A stretch of DNA of 43,636 nucleotides from Methanoregula sp. (lineage in GTDB: Archaea; Halobacteriota; Methanomicrobia; Methanomicrobiales; Methanospirillaceae). Positions 1-11,928 of the stretch are shown here, one piece after another. Location of the stretch: the NCBI GenBank assembly GCA_028679185.1, contig JAJRBZ010000014.1, positions 1 through 43,636 of the forward strand. The letters are read 5' to 3'. The notes under the pieces were generated by a model that made no database searches, was not told where the DNA came from, and saw only the letters and a program-made list of their open reading frames with translations. Every line of letters starts with the position of its first letter. Positions within the stretch are counted from its first letter, which is position 1. A program made the position numbers and the translations under genes.

Positions 1-63
1 ACACCAACTCCTTCGCCTACACCAACTCCTTCGCCTACACCAACTCCTTCGCCTACACCAACT
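1..63 (+). repeat. 18-bp in-frame tandem repeat (Thr-Pro-Thr-Pro-Ser-Pro)
   Basis: Three full copies of the 18-bp unit acaccaactccttcgcct plus half a copy start at base 1 and may continue to the left of the window. Each unit encodes TPTPSP. The perfect DNA identity suggests recent slippage expansion of an extended, probably O-glycosylated linker in the surface protein. Confidence 0.9.
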
Positions 64-813
64 TCGGTTCCAACACAATTGTGGGATAGTGGATCTGACA
101 GCGACCCGACGCCGGTGCCAACCCGGTCACCCAGGATAACAATAACGGTAAATGCTGGCGGGGATTCCAGTGTCTACCAGGCAAATGTTACGGGCACAGG
201 GCTTTCCGGGCTCATTCTCACCGGCTTCGTTGCATCCGGGCCCGGGCAGGGCATCCCACCGGCACCGGAGACGGTATATGAGTATGTCGATCTCTTTCCG
301 GCACGGTTCTACACTATTGAACAGGCCAACATATCGTTCACCGTTCCGCAGTCATGGCTTGACGAATACCACCTTACACAGAAGAATATCATGGTCTACC
401 ACCTCACGAATACCACCTGGACAGCACTCCCGACAACGCTGGTGAAAACAGAGACCGTGCGCTCCTATTACATATCAACATCTCCCGGATTCTCGCGGTT
501 CGCAATAACCGGCAATATAACATTTACGTCAGGAACGCTAGTGCAGGCCCCAGATTCGGTACTCCAGGCTTCTGGTAGTGCGGCTCAGGCTGCTGCAATA
601 CCAGTACTATCCGCCATATCCCCTGCACCCACCACTGTTCAGACAACAGAGACGCCAGGAGGACAAACGGCGACCCGGCCCCCATCCGGGTTGCCGGAAA
701 CGATTATTGGTATGGGAATAGCAGGGGGGATCATCCTTGCCGGACTTGTCATGCTTGTGCGGCGCTGGTGGATCAGGAAACAGAACCCATTGCTGTTCAG
801 GGACCAGAAATAA
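1..813 (+). CDS. PGF-pre-PGF domain surface protein, C-terminal part (5' truncated by window)
   Basis: The frame is open from base 1, so the gene begins outside the window; the first in-window start-like codon (TTG at 79) is not the true start. Visible part: about 20 residues of Thr-Pro-Ser-Pro repeats, then a beta-rich domain ending in a PGF-pre-PGF-like segment (ISFTVPQSWL ... PGFSRFAITG, roughly residues 90-180 of the fragment). A Thr/Pro/Ala-rich linker follows, then one hydrophobic helix near the C-terminus followed by RRWW and other basic residues. This is the usual C-terminal anchor of large S-layer-like or adhesin proteins of methanogenic archaea. The cytoplasmic end is short and basic. 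The family call rests on motif resemblance; the ligand or partner is unknown. The gene is convergent with the glycosyltransferase at 872. Confidence 0.8.
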   Translation, partial: TPTPSPTPTPSPTPTPSPTPTSVPTQLWDSGSDSDPTPVPTRSPRITITVNAGGDSSVYQANVTGTGLSGLILTGFVASGPGQGIPPAPETVYEYVDLFPARFYTIEQANISFTVPQSWLDEYHLTQKNIMVYHLTNTTWTALPTTLVKTETVRSYYISTSPGFSRFAITGNITFTSGTLVQAPDSVLQASGSAAQAAAIPVLSAISPAPTTVQTTETPGGQTATRPPSGLPETIIGMGIAGGIILAGLVMLVRRWWIRKQNPLLFRDQK

Positions 814-871
814 GAAAATGGTGAATACTTAATAAAAAACGACCACTTCTTTTACGATTCTCCGGGAAATT

Positions 872-1882
872 TCAAGCATCGGCCTGTCTTTTGGAATCCG
901 CGAATTCACGGCATGCAAGCAGAGCAAGGAATGGCATCAGTAGGATCCAGTAGTGGAGATACTGGCGGATGAGAAGTGTCGATAACAGGACAAGAATCAT
1001 AATGCCCAGCACTTTTTCATTTTCGGAACAAAATCCCTTGTTTACAACACTTGCAGTTGCAAACAAGAGGGTTGGAAAAACGATTGCAACACTAAAAATA
1101 ATATTTGCCGCGTATGCTATCGGGGTTTCGGGAACATAGGTCGAAAAGGTGGTTACATTACCGGTATTGTATGTCGGGGCGATAAGGAAGGTGTAGTATA
1201 CCGCACTGTCTCCTGCTGCCGGACCGTAGATAAGATAGAGAGCCGCAAACATACCCGCAACAATGATGATAACAGGGAGAAGGAAACGGTGATAGCGTCG
1301 ATCATTGTTTGCCCACATCAGGTACAGCAGGGGAATAACCGCAAGCATGGCATACTGCTTGAACCCGCAGGCAAGACCGAGAAACACGCCTGAGAAAACA
1401 TACTGTTTCCCTCTTGCAAAGATCAGGGCGATAAGCAGGAACAAGACGGTGAACTGTTCAGAAAAAAGAAAATAGCCCTCCGTAAAAACCGATGCAACGA
1501 GGAAAAGGAGCCCGGCAGTATAGCCCGCGAAACAGCCATAATCCTCCCACCCGACCTTCCAGATCAGGAGAGCACAAATTATATTGAGGACCGTCATGAT
1601 GATGATATCAATTGAACCTGCAGGTGAAATGAGATCCATCAGAGCAATAGTAAAAAAGAGCAGGGGGGGTTTTGGATCGATATAACTGACATAGGGTTCA
1701 GACCCATTGATGATCATCTTTGCCATCTGGTGGAAACGATCAGCGTCCAGCGAGGTCCAGGCGCTGGAGTGCAGCTGAAGAGAATACATGACGGTGGCAA
1801 TTACTGCAGCAAGGAAAAGGTATGACAGAAGTCCAAGAAAGATTTTTACTGGGGGGCTTATGTGTCTATTGTTCAGTGCCAT
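872..1882 (-). CDS. Multi-pass membrane glycosyltransferase, GT-C (mannosyltransferase-like) family
   Basis: A 336-residue, strongly hydrophobic protein with one helix near the N-terminus (about residues 11-33) and about nine to ten further membrane segments. The loop after the first helix carries an Asp-Ala-Asp followed by YVSYIDPKPPLLFF, the pattern found in dolichyl-phosphate-sugar dependent GT-C transferases of the ArnT/PMT type, where the acidic loop is catalytic. It is somewhat shorter than the usual 400-550 residues and seems to lack a large soluble C-terminal domain. Inferred role: transfer of a sugar from a lipid carrier to a surface glycan or protein. It lies downstream of nusA in the same direction but 300 bases away, with its own TATA-like box (about 1924-1933), so it is probably not part of the polymerase operon. 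Substrate cannot be read from sequence. Confidence 0.7.
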   Translation of the reverse strand: MALNNRHISPPVKIFLGLLSYLFLAAVIATVMYSLQLHSSAWTSLDADRFHQMAKMIINGSEPYVSYIDPKPPLLFFTIALMDLISPAGSIDIIIMTVLNIICALLIWKVGWEDYGCFAGYTAGLLFLVASVFTEGYFLFSEQFTVLFLLIALIFARGKQYVFSGVFLGLACGFKQYAMLAVIPLLYLMWANNDRRYHRFLLPVIIIVAGMFAALYLIYGPAAGDSAVYYTFLIAPTYNTGNVTTFSTYVPETPIAYAANIIFSVAIVFPTLLFATASVVNKGFCSENEKVLGIMILVLLSTLLIRQYLHYWILLMPFLALLACREFADSKRQADA

Positions 1883-1923
1883 AAAGAATCTTCACAAAAA
1901 ATACCGGATACTCACAAGCACCC

Positions 1924-1933
1924 GTATTTATCA
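1924..1933 (-). promoter_or_regulatory. TATA-like box for glycosyltransferase gene
   Basis: On the minus strand the sequence TGATAAATAC lies about 45 bases before the ATG at 1882, the right distance for a short leader. The remaining bases to 2182 are AT-rich; a run near 2125-2145 (T-rich on the minus strand) may end the upstream polymerase operon. I see no RNA gene there. Confidence 0.4.
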
Positions 1934-2182
1934 CCTTTTTACTGTTCATGATTCGCTGTTAATCCTGCAAAATATGCTTTAAAACAGCAATCCACAGGCA
2001 AATATCGTATTTAATTATTCAGGATATATGCAAGGGGTGAACTCTTAAAGCTTGTGAAGTACTCCAGGTACATCACTGAATATAACCCAAATTTGCAGCA
2101 AAAGTGAATGATGCAAAATGGAAAATTTTTAAAATTTTTTGCGAACCGCAGGATAATAAGCTGATAAATAAATAAGAGAGAA

Positions 2183-2659
2183 TTATTCCTGAATCTGTTG
2201 ATCTGTCATCTGGTTGTCACTTGGTTTTTGGAGAATCTGGACATCAGCAATATTGTGCTGGCGCAGGGAGAGTTTTTTTGCCTTGAAAATATTCTTTCCA
2301 TCCTTTCCGATAGCAATGCCCCGGTCTTCATCCCTTACCTCTACCTGGGCCGTCTTTTCATTGGGTTCTCCCTCAAAAAGGATTGAGGTTACCTGTGCCG
2401 GTAAAAAACAGTTTTTGATGAACTGTTCCGGATTACTGTTATATTCTACAACTTCAATCTTCTTGCCCATGACTTCGGAAGCTTTCTTGATTGAAGCACC
2501 CTTCTTACCGATAGCTAAACCCATATCACCGGGATTTATTACAAATATTAGTCGTCCGTTGCGCTCATCGACAACACAGTCACGGCTTCCCGCTCCCGTA
2601 AGGCTCTCGAACTGGGAGATCAGACGCATACAGTCTTCAGTCAGTTTAACTTCAACCAT
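2183..2659 (-). CDS. nusA: NusA-like transcription factor (two KH domains)
   Basis: This 158-residue protein matches the archaeal short form of NusA, which has only the two KH RNA-binding domains and lacks the bacterial N-terminal and S1 domains. The KH signature GLAIGKKGASIKKA is at about residues 48-61 and the second, GIAIGKDGKNIFKA, at about 114-127. It probably binds nascent RNA and acts in elongation or termination with RNA polymerase. The gene is last in the rpo operon, one base after the rpl30e stop, with GAGGG six bases before the ATG. In many euryarchaea rps12, rps7 and EF-2 follow nusA; here they do not. Confidence 0.93.
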   Translation of the reverse strand: MVEVKLTEDCMRLISQFESLTGAGSRDCVVDERNGRLIFVINPGDMGLAIGKKGASIKKASEVMGKKIEVVEYNSNPEQFIKNCFLPAQVTSILFEGEPNEKTAQVEVRDEDRGIAIGKDGKNIFKAKKLSLRQHNIADVQILQKPSDNQMTDQQIQE

Positions 2660-2660
2660 A

Positions 2661-2951
2661 TCATGCCCTCTTAAGAGAGAGAATGTCTGACTCGCCCGGG
2701 GTAACTATAGCGAGTGTACTTACCATGAAGGGTTTACCGCATGCCTTACCAAGAGCCACGCTGGAACCCTCAAAAGTATGGATAAAAAGATTTTCGTAGC
2801 CCGAAAGTTTGGATTTGAAGCTCGACGGACAGTTTCCCGCGACTACGATCATCTGAGCTTTGCCCTCTTTGATGCATTTTTCCGTGTTGTTCTGGCCAAG
2901 AATTACATTTCCGGTCTTTATCGCTCTTCTGAGTGAAGCATTAAAATCCAT
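2661..2951 (-). CDS. rpl30e: Ribosomal protein L30e
   Basis: A 96-residue protein of the L7Ae/L30e/S12e fold, with the typical N-terminal helix (ASLRRAIKTGNVILGQNNT) and KAQMIVVAGNCP strand-turn segment. In archaea it is a large-subunit protein that binds kink-turn RNA. I chose the ATG at 2951 (protein starting MDFNASL) over the TTG at 2957 because GAGGA lies seven bases before the ATG. The gene sits between rpoA2 and nusA, the conserved archaeal order, so it is surely cotranscribed with the polymerase genes. Confidence 0.93.
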   Translation of the reverse strand: MDFNASLRRAIKTGNVILGQNNTEKCIKEGKAQMIVVAGNCPSSFKSKLSGYENLFIHTFEGSSVALGKACGKPFMVSTLAIVTPGESDILSLKRA

Positions 2952-2986
2952 GTACAATTCCTCTGGTTTTTTAAGATTTTTTCATT

Positions 2987-6801
<3,815 letters not shown>

Positions 6802-6813
6802 GGTTCACCTCTT

Positions 6814-8628
6814 TTAGACCACATCTTGCAGTCTCAACCTTGGGGCAATCCCCATACTCTTCATCTCATCCAGCAGGAGTTTAAACGCGTAACTCATCTC
6901 GACAGAATAGATGTCTGTCTCATTTCCGCAGGCAAGGCAGCGGGTCATATTCCGTTTACGATCCAGCATTGCAACCATACCGCAGTGTGCACAGACATAT
7001 TCCTGGACCTTATCGGATTCATCAAGCAAACGTTCTTTAAGTGCCATCGCGGCACCGTGACCTATCATGACATCCCGTTCCATTTCACCAAACCGGAGAC
7101 CTCCTTCACGAGCCCTGCCTTCTGTCGGCTGGCGGGTAAGCACCTGCACAGGTCCGCGTGACCGTGCATGCATTTTTGATGACACCATGTGGTAGAGTTT
7201 CTGGTAATAGATGACACCCACGTACACGTCGGCCTTGAATTGTTTGCCGGTGAGACCATCATACATGATTTCGCGTCCATTGTGGGAGAATCCCAGCTTC
7301 TTGAGCGATGATCGGATGTCAGCTTCACTTTCTCCCCTGAATGCGGTACCGTTGATACGACGACCTTCGAGCGCCCCGACTTTTCCTCCAATCATTTCAA
7401 GCATATGCCCGACCGTCATACGGCTTGGGATCGCGTGGGGGTTGATGACAAGGTCAGGACAGAGGCCGCTCTCAGTAAAAGGCATATCTTCCTGGTGAGC
7501 GATTAACCCGACAACACCTTTCTGGCCGTGCCTGGATGCAAACTTATCGCCAACTTCGGGGATACGAAGATCACGGGTACGGACCTTGACAAGCCGGGAA
7601 CTGTTCTCTCCTTCAGTAATAATTACAGTGTCGACGATGCCGTGTTCGTTGCTTCGCATGGTGACCGAAGTGTCACGACGTTTCTCAACGGCAATCAGTT
7701 CTCCTGAAGGTTCTTCAAGGAACCTTGGGGGAGATGTCTTACCAATCAGAACATCTTTTTCTGCTACAACTGTTTCAGGATTAATTACACCGTCTTCGTC
7801 AAGATTCTTGTACGAATCGGCACCGTGCGCTCCTGCAACATCTTCTTCGGGTACTTCAATTCTGTCGATCTGTCCTCCAGGGTAACGACGTTCTTCTCCC
7901 TCATAAGTCCGGAAAAAATGGGAGCGTCCCAGACCCCGCTCAATGGATGCCTTGTTGAAAATAAGTGCATCTTCAATGTTGTAACCCTCGTAGGATAGAA
8001 TAGCTACGACAAAGTTCTGCCCAGCCGGACGGTCATCGGAACCGATTAACTCAGAAGTCTGGGTGTGGGTGAGAGGTTTTTGCACGTAATGGAGCAGGTG
8101 ACCACGGGTGTCAGGACGCAACTTCATATTGGCTGCACCAAATCCCAGTGCCTGCTTAACCATGCCTGCACCCATTGTTACACGAGGACTTGCGTTATGT
8201 TCAGGGAACGGGACATGAGCAGCACCAATACCCAGGATCAGCGAGGGGTCAATCTCAAGGTGTGTGTGATTTGGGGTCACATCCTCCGGGTTCATTGCAA
8301 TGAGAAGATCCTCTTCCTCTTCGGCATCAATAAACTCAATCAATCCATGCTGGACAAAAGTGTTGACATCAATTTCTCTTTTTGCCAGTTTTGTCAGGTC
8401 TTCATGAGAGATGAGGGGTTCACCGTTTTTCAGGACTATGAGCGGACGACGGGCACGACCACGATCGGTGAGAATCACGACATCCCCGTTGTATTCCTTG
8501 TGTGAAACATTCACTTCAGATGAGATAGCTCCCTGCCGGCGCATGGACCGGATATTGGCCACCAGCGCTTTTGCATCATCATACAACCCGATGAGTGCCC
8601 CATCAACAAACACGCGTGACTTCTTCAT
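6814..8628 (-). CDS. rpoB1: DNA-directed RNA polymerase subunit B'
   Basis: A 604-residue C-terminal half of the second-largest polymerase subunit. Visible signatures are [20 protein letters not shown] (around residue 215), the [15 protein letters not shown] segment (around 360), which is a hallmark of beta-type subunits near the active site, and the C-terminal zinc ribbon CAHCGMVA ... CLACG (around 556-580). The 3' end of rpoB2 overlaps this start in an ATGA arrangement. Split B genes are typical for methanogens and Archaeoglobus, so the break is a lineage trait and not a frameshift. Confidence 0.98.
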   Translation of the reverse strand: MKKSRVFVDGALIGLYDDAKALVANIRSMRRQGAISSEVNVSHKEYNGDVVILTDRGRARRPLIVLKNGEPLISHEDLTKLAKREIDVNTFVQHGLIEFIDAEEEEDLLIAMNPEDVTPNHTHLEIDPSLILGIGAAHVPFPEHNASPRVTMGAGMVKQALGFGAANMKLRPDTRGHLLHYVQKPLTHTQTSELIGSDDRPAGQNFVVAILSYEGYNIEDALIFNKASIERGLGRSHFFRTYEGEERRYPGGQIDRIEVPEEDVAGAHGADSYKNLDEDGVINPETVVAEKDVLIGKTSPPRFLEEPSGELIAVEKRRDTSVTMRSNEHGIVDTVIITEGENSSRLVKVRTRDLRIPEVGDKFASRHGQKGVVGLIAHQEDMPFTESGLCPDLVINPHAIPSRMTVGHMLEMIGGKVGALEGRRINGTAFRGESEADIRSSLKKLGFSHNGREIMYDGLTGKQFKADVYVGVIYYQKLYHMVSSKMHARSRGPVQVLTRQPTEGRAREGGLRFGEMERDVMIGHGAAMALKERLLDESDKVQEYVCAHCGMVAMLDRKRNMTRCLACGNETDIYSVEMSYAFKLLLDEMKSMGIAPRLRLQDVV

Positions 8629-10193
8629 CGTGTTTCACCCCGTATGTGCTCGACACCCAGATTATGTAAAAGACGCATTATTTCTGCCTCATCATCGACA
8701 CCTTTGGATATTTCAACCATCTGCGCAAAATTTTTCACCAGACCACAATTCGGCCCTTCGGGCGTCTCGCTGGGACATATCCGACCCCATTGGGTCGGGT
8801 GGAGGTCACGGGCTTCAAAGTGAGGCTGTGAACGTGAAAGCGGTGAAATTACACGACGCAGGTGGGACAGAACAGCCATATGGTCGACGCGGTCGAGCAG
8901 CTGGGAAACACCAGTTCTTCCGCCAACCCAGTTTCCGGTTGCAAGAGGGTGTAAAAGCCTCTCCGTGAGCACATCAGCCCGTACCGCGGTTGCAATCGAG
9001 AGGTCGCGGTGGCGCATGCTGGCTCGTTCTAGCTGGTATTTAATGTCCCGTGTAAGCCGGTTAAGAGAAATACGGAAGAGATCCTCCATCAGATCGCCGG
9101 CAAGTTTCAGCCGCTTGTTGGAATAGTGATCCTTATCATCAACCCTGCGTTTCTTCAATACCAGATCAAAACACGCCTCGGCCATGCGTCCAAGAAAATG
9201 ACCCTTTGCCAGTCGCACAGACAGCACTGCCTCCTGGTAACCATCATCGCCTTCCTTTAAGTTTGAGGGCATTGAGTAGTTGAGATGTGGCAGGAGGTAA
9301 TTGTCCAACACGAATTCAGCCCTCTTACGCTGGTAATCTTTCGTCTGGTTGGGTGCAAGCTTCTTGCCAACATACATGATACCCCCCTCAACAGAATCGC
9401 ACTCGCTCTCTTCAAGATTCTGCATCATGAATGTGAGAATGTCCTCATCAGGAGAAACCGCACTCACGACTTCCTGATCGTTCGTCATTCCGAGAGCACG
9501 CATCAGATCGACAAATTTCAGATGCCCTGCGACTGAGGGGAATGATACCTCAAGCAGGTTCTTTTTATTACGCTCTACAACGACCAGTGCACGGTATCCC
9601 CGGAACTGCGAAAAGACTTTTGCGACATAGATCCGTTCATTATAGCGCTCGGTAAATTCAGTCATGATCTTGTTGGACGCAAGGTCCTCGAGCGTCATAA
9701 GCACGCGTTCAGTACCGTTTACGATAAAATATCCCCCGGGGTCGAATGCATCCTCTCCATGAGACACACGCTGCGCATCGTCCATGCCGTACAGGTTACA
9801 GGCAAGCGATCCCACCATGATAGGAAGCTGGCCAATCGTTGTGATTATCGGCTCCTGTCGTTCGTCACCATGTACCAGAGTAAGCCCTAACTGGATCGGC
9901 GCTGCATAGGTAAGATTACGTAATCGTGCTTCGCATGGATACAGCTCCCCCTGCGATCCGTCTGCTTCCCTGACAAGTGGCCGTTTAACCGAAATTGTGC
10001 CCAGTTCCACCCACACCGGCTCGTTATTCTTTCCCCGGTTCTCGATATCGGTCTCGATAACCCGCTGTTCGTTGACCACTTTCTGAAGATTATGCTTTAA
10101 AAAGTAATTGAAGGAGTCAAGCTGGTGTCGCGCAACATGCTCCCTTGAAAAATACGCCTTCGATAAAATGCTTCTGTCAATCAGACTGACCAC
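8625..10193 (-). CDS. rpoB2: DNA-directed RNA polymerase subunit B''
   Basis: A 522-residue N-terminal half of the second-largest polymerase subunit, with protrusion, lobe and fork regions. [10 protein letters not shown] near residue 23 and the fork segment [22 protein letters not shown] (about 460-480, read in parts) are diagnostic. The start is uncertain: the frame opens at a GTG (10193) that overlaps a GAGGTG ribosome-binding site, and no ATG exists nearby; another non-ATG start a few codons in is possible. The rpoH stop is eight bases upstream. It ends in an ATGA overlap with rpoB1. Confidence 0.96.
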   Translation of the reverse strand: MVSLIDRSILSKAYFSREHVARHQLDSFNYFLKHNLQKVVNEQRVIETDIENRGKNNEPVWVELGTISVKRPLVREADGSQGELYPCEARLRNLTYAAPIQLGLTLVHGDERQEPIITTIGQLPIMVGSLACNLYGMDDAQRVSHGEDAFDPGGYFIVNGTERVLMTLEDLASNKIMTEFTERYNERIYVAKVFSQFRGYRALVVVERNKKNLLEVSFPSVAGHLKFVDLMRALGMTNDQEVVSAVSPDEDILTFMMQNLEESECDSVEGGIMYVGKKLAPNQTKDYQRKRAEFVLDNYLLPHLNYSMPSNLKEGDDGYQEAVLSVRLAKGHFLGRMAEACFDLVLKKRRVDDKDHYSNKRLKLAGDLMEDLFRISLNRLTRDIKYQLERASMRHRDLSIATAVRADVLTERLLHPLATGNWVGGRTGVSQLLDRVDHMAVLSHLRRVISPLSRSQPHFEARDLHPTQWGRICPSETPEGPNCGLVKNFAQMVEISKGVDDEAEIMRLLHNLGVEHIRGETR

Positions 10194-10201
10194 CTCAAAA
10201 A

Positions 10202-10453
10202 TTATTTTTTCGGTCTCTTGATCACGAGACGATATGCTTCTGCCCTGCCGGCAGTATGACTCTTCCGGACAATTCGTATAACATCGTCGACGTTTGCGCC
10301 AATCGTTTTGACCGCTGGATCATCATGGAAAATTTTAGGTAATTGTTCCGTAGTAATGTTGTAGCGGGATAGAAGCGCCGATACCTCCTCCTCACTCATG
10401 ATTGTATGGTCTGGCACCATCGCGTGCTTCAACACATTCAGTTTGGTGCTCAA
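10202..10453 (-). CDS. rpoH: DNA-directed RNA polymerase subunit H (Rpb5-like)
   Basis: An 83-residue protein matching the small archaeal subunit H, equivalent to the C-terminal part of eukaryotic Rpb5, with [19 protein letters not shown] and the conserved [12 protein letters not shown] end. It is first in the polymerase operon. The start is a TTG at 10453, supported by a GAGGGGG stretch about eight bases upstream; no ATG is available in frame. A TATA-like gataaatag (10471-10479) is present, but it lies too close to allow the ribosome site in the leader, so read-through from tRNA-Lys or another promoter further up is possible. Confidence 0.95.
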   Translation of the reverse strand: MSTKLNVLKHAMVPDHTIMSEEEVSALLSRYNITTEQLPKIFHDDPAVKTIGANVDDVIRIVRKSHTAGRAEAYRLVIKRPKK

Positions 10454-10503
10454 TGAAAAACCCCCTCACAGATAAATAGATTTCCTCTCAGATGCATCAC
10501 CGC

Positions 10504-10526
10504 AAAAAACCCACGATTACTCGTGG
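10504..10526 (-). terminator. Hairpin plus T-run after tRNA-Lys
   Basis: On the minus strand, just after the tRNA, a six-base-pair stem CCACGA/TCGTGG with the four-base loop GTAA (10511-10526) is followed by GTTTTTTG. This has the form of an intrinsic terminator, which is less common in archaea than plain T-runs. It would separate tRNA-Lys transcription from the rpo operon that begins 50 bases later. Confidence 0.6.
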
Positions 10527-10529
10527 AAA

Positions 10530-10603
10530 CGGGCCCGGAGGGATTTGAACCCCCGACCACCTGGTTAAAAGCCAGGCGCTCTACCTAACTGAGCTACGAA
10601 CCC
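10530..10603 (-). tRNA. tRNA-Lys (anticodon UUU)
   Basis: On the minus strand a 74-base cloverleaf folds fully: acceptor GGGTTCG/CGGGCCC (two G-U pairs), D arm GCTC/GAGC, anticodon stem CCTGG/CCAGG with loop CTTTTAA (anticodon TTT), and T arm GGGGG/CCCTC with loop TTCAAAT. Discriminator base G. The 3' CCA is not encoded and no intron is seen. A TATA-like box lies at about 10646-10655. Confidence 0.97.
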
Positions 10604-10645
10604 AATATAGATTAAGATGTACAGCATTATAACAATGCCAAAAAA

Positions 10646-10655
10646 CTATATAAAG
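10646..10655 (-). promoter_or_regulatory. TATA box for tRNA-Lys
   Basis: CTTTATATAG on the minus strand lies about 45 bases before the mature tRNA 5' end, which would give a leader of about 20 bases to be removed by RNase P. The rest of the 222-base gap (10604-10825) is AT-rich and shows no gene. Confidence 0.55.
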
Positions 10656-10825
10656 ATTCTCACCAAACAAATTAAATTTTCTGAATATATTTTCCAGCAA
10701 CAGTGCATTATGTGTCTGACCTTCACTTTCCCGTCTGGTTACCAGTAATTCGATTACCATTTATCGTCTGAATATGATATAGTCTTAATAAAAATCAGAG
10801 TCTTATCGTTCAAAAATCAATAGAA

Positions 10826-11461
10826 TTATCGGGATGAAGGGGTTCCTGACAGTTCCCCTTTTATCTGCTGGAGCCGGTTCTCCTGCAACTTAATATTCAT
10901 TTCCATATTCTTGATCGCGCTTGAGATCTCTTCACTAACTCTGACTTTGGATTCATCAAAATTATAGGTAGTCTCAAGTATTTTCATAAGACGCTTGTTT
11001 ACATCGATCGTTTTACTTAAGCGGGCATATTCAGTGATAATTTCTGCATCAAAACCGGATTGTTTTGCAATGTCTATATCTGATTTGATGGCCTGTCGCC
11101 TCTTGAGGACATGCTCGATTGCATCATACAATTCACGGTGGGTTATTGGTTTTAATACATAATCCTCAATAAAAATCCCGTATTCCTGTGCCTCTGCCGG
11201 CGAGAGCTGTTTTGCTGTAAGCATGAGCACGGGGATGTCCTTGGTCTGGGGATTCACTTTAATCCGTTCAAGGGTTTCCCAGCCATCAACCGGTTCCATC
11301 ATAATATCCAGCAGAATAAGATCTGGAGTTACTGTCTTTAATATTTCAAGACATTCTTCTCCGCCATATGCAGCAATGGTACGGTAACCGCCCCGTTCCA
11401 GCATAGTGACAAACACATCAACGATAAACGGACTGTCATCGACAACAAGGATGGTATACAT
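10826..11461 (-). CDS. Response regulator: CheY-like receiver with helical C-terminal extension
   Basis: A 211-residue protein starting MYTILVVDD. The receiver domain covers about residues 1-122: acidic pair D8/D9, phospho-acceptor D52 in LILLDIMM, the switch Thr in VLMLTAK and the conserved Lys in YVLKPIT. The remaining 85-90 residues contain no DNA-binding motif but long polar helices with coiled-coil character. This stand-alone design is common in Methanomicrobiales, where the histidine kinases are often elsewhere; none is in the window. The ATG at 11461 overlaps the stop of a small upstream ORF (TGATG) and has GAGGTG just before it, so I prefer it to the GTG at 11464. Confidence 0.88.
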   Translation of the reverse strand: MYTILVVDDSPFIVDVFVTMLERGGYRTIAAYGGEECLEILKTVTPDLILLDIMMEPVDGWETLERIKVNPQTKDIPVLMLTAKQLSPAEAQEYGIFIEDYVLKPITHRELYDAIEHVLKRRQAIKSDIDIAKQSGFDAEIITEYARLSKTIDVNKRLMKILETTYNFDESKVRVSEEISSAIKNMEMNIKLQENRLQQIKGELSGTPSSR

Positions 11462-11565
11462 CACCTCACCTCACCATTCGTCTTTGCAACCGCAAGTGTC
11501 TGGTTATGAACAATAATTGAATCAACATGATATTCGGTGGATAATGAAATTTTCTCTTTTTCCAT
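11461..11565 (-). CDS. Possible 34-residue protein coupled to the response regulator
   Basis: An ORF of 34 codons starts at ATG 11565 with AGGTG (11573-11577) exactly seven bases upstream, and its TGA overlaps the response-regulator ATG. A TATA-like stretch (11617-11630) lies about 50-60 bases before the ATG. The peptide (MEKEKISLSTEYHVDSII ...) is mostly polar with a short beta-like segment and resembles no family I know. It could be a leader peptide that controls translation of the regulator, or a real small protein. The longer in-frame extension to 11790 lacks a ribosome site and is rich in unlikely residues, so I do not support it. Confidence 0.42.
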   Translation of the reverse strand: MEKEKISLSTEYHVDSIIVHNQTLAVAKTNGEVR

Positions 11566-11825
11566 AGTCCGGCACCTAACTGCTCTACCTTCTGCAATTC
11601 TAAATACCTGATTGAACCATATATACATATCTTTTTTTTGCCTCGATAGAAGAGGGATGGCACAGGTAGACATCAAAGCTGCGGAATGCCATAAAAAAAG
11701 TACTCGAGCACAATTGGTATTAACGACGTGAAACTGTTTCATATGCATAAATAATTTTCTGATGGATGAACACTTCTTTTTTAATAACAAGATAAATAAA
11801 CGAAATGATCAAATAGTAAGAGAGC
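11566..11825. other. Intergenic region between response-regulator operon and tRNA-Pro
   Basis: About 260 bases, AT-rich. It holds the minus-strand TATA-like box (11617-11630) for the regulator operon and, near 11788-11800, a plus-strand aagataaataaac element about 30 bases before tRNA-Pro that can serve as its TATA box. I find no further gene or repeat. Confidence 0.5.
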
Positions 11826-11899
11826 GGGGCCATAGGGTAGCCTGGCCATCCTAGGAGACTGGGGGTCTTCTGACCTGAGTTCAAATCTCAGTGGCCCCA
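11826..11899 (+). tRNA. tRNA-Pro (anticodon GGG)
   Basis: A 74-base cloverleaf: acceptor GGGGCCA/TGGCCCC, D arm with GGGT/ATCC pairing, anticodon stem GGAGA/TCTTC with loop CTGGGGG (anticodon GGG), T arm CTGAG/CTCAG with loop TTCAAAT, discriminator A. No CCA and no intron are encoded. A run of seven T (11912-11918) follows and may end transcription. Confidence 0.95.
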
Positions 11900-11928
11900 T
11901 TAATGATGTTGTTTTTTTGGTTGTTGTC

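Noticed and set aside
1-63. Short direct repeats as a CRISPR fragment
   Set aside because: The 18-base units are contiguous without spacers and encode an in-frame TPTPSP linker.
11566-11610. tRNA-like string GGTAGAGCAGTTAGGTGCCGG on the minus strand
   Set aside because: Resembles parts of a tRNA D arm but in the wrong order, and no acceptor, anticodon or T arm can be formed around it; it is better explained as leader with an AGGTG ribosome site.
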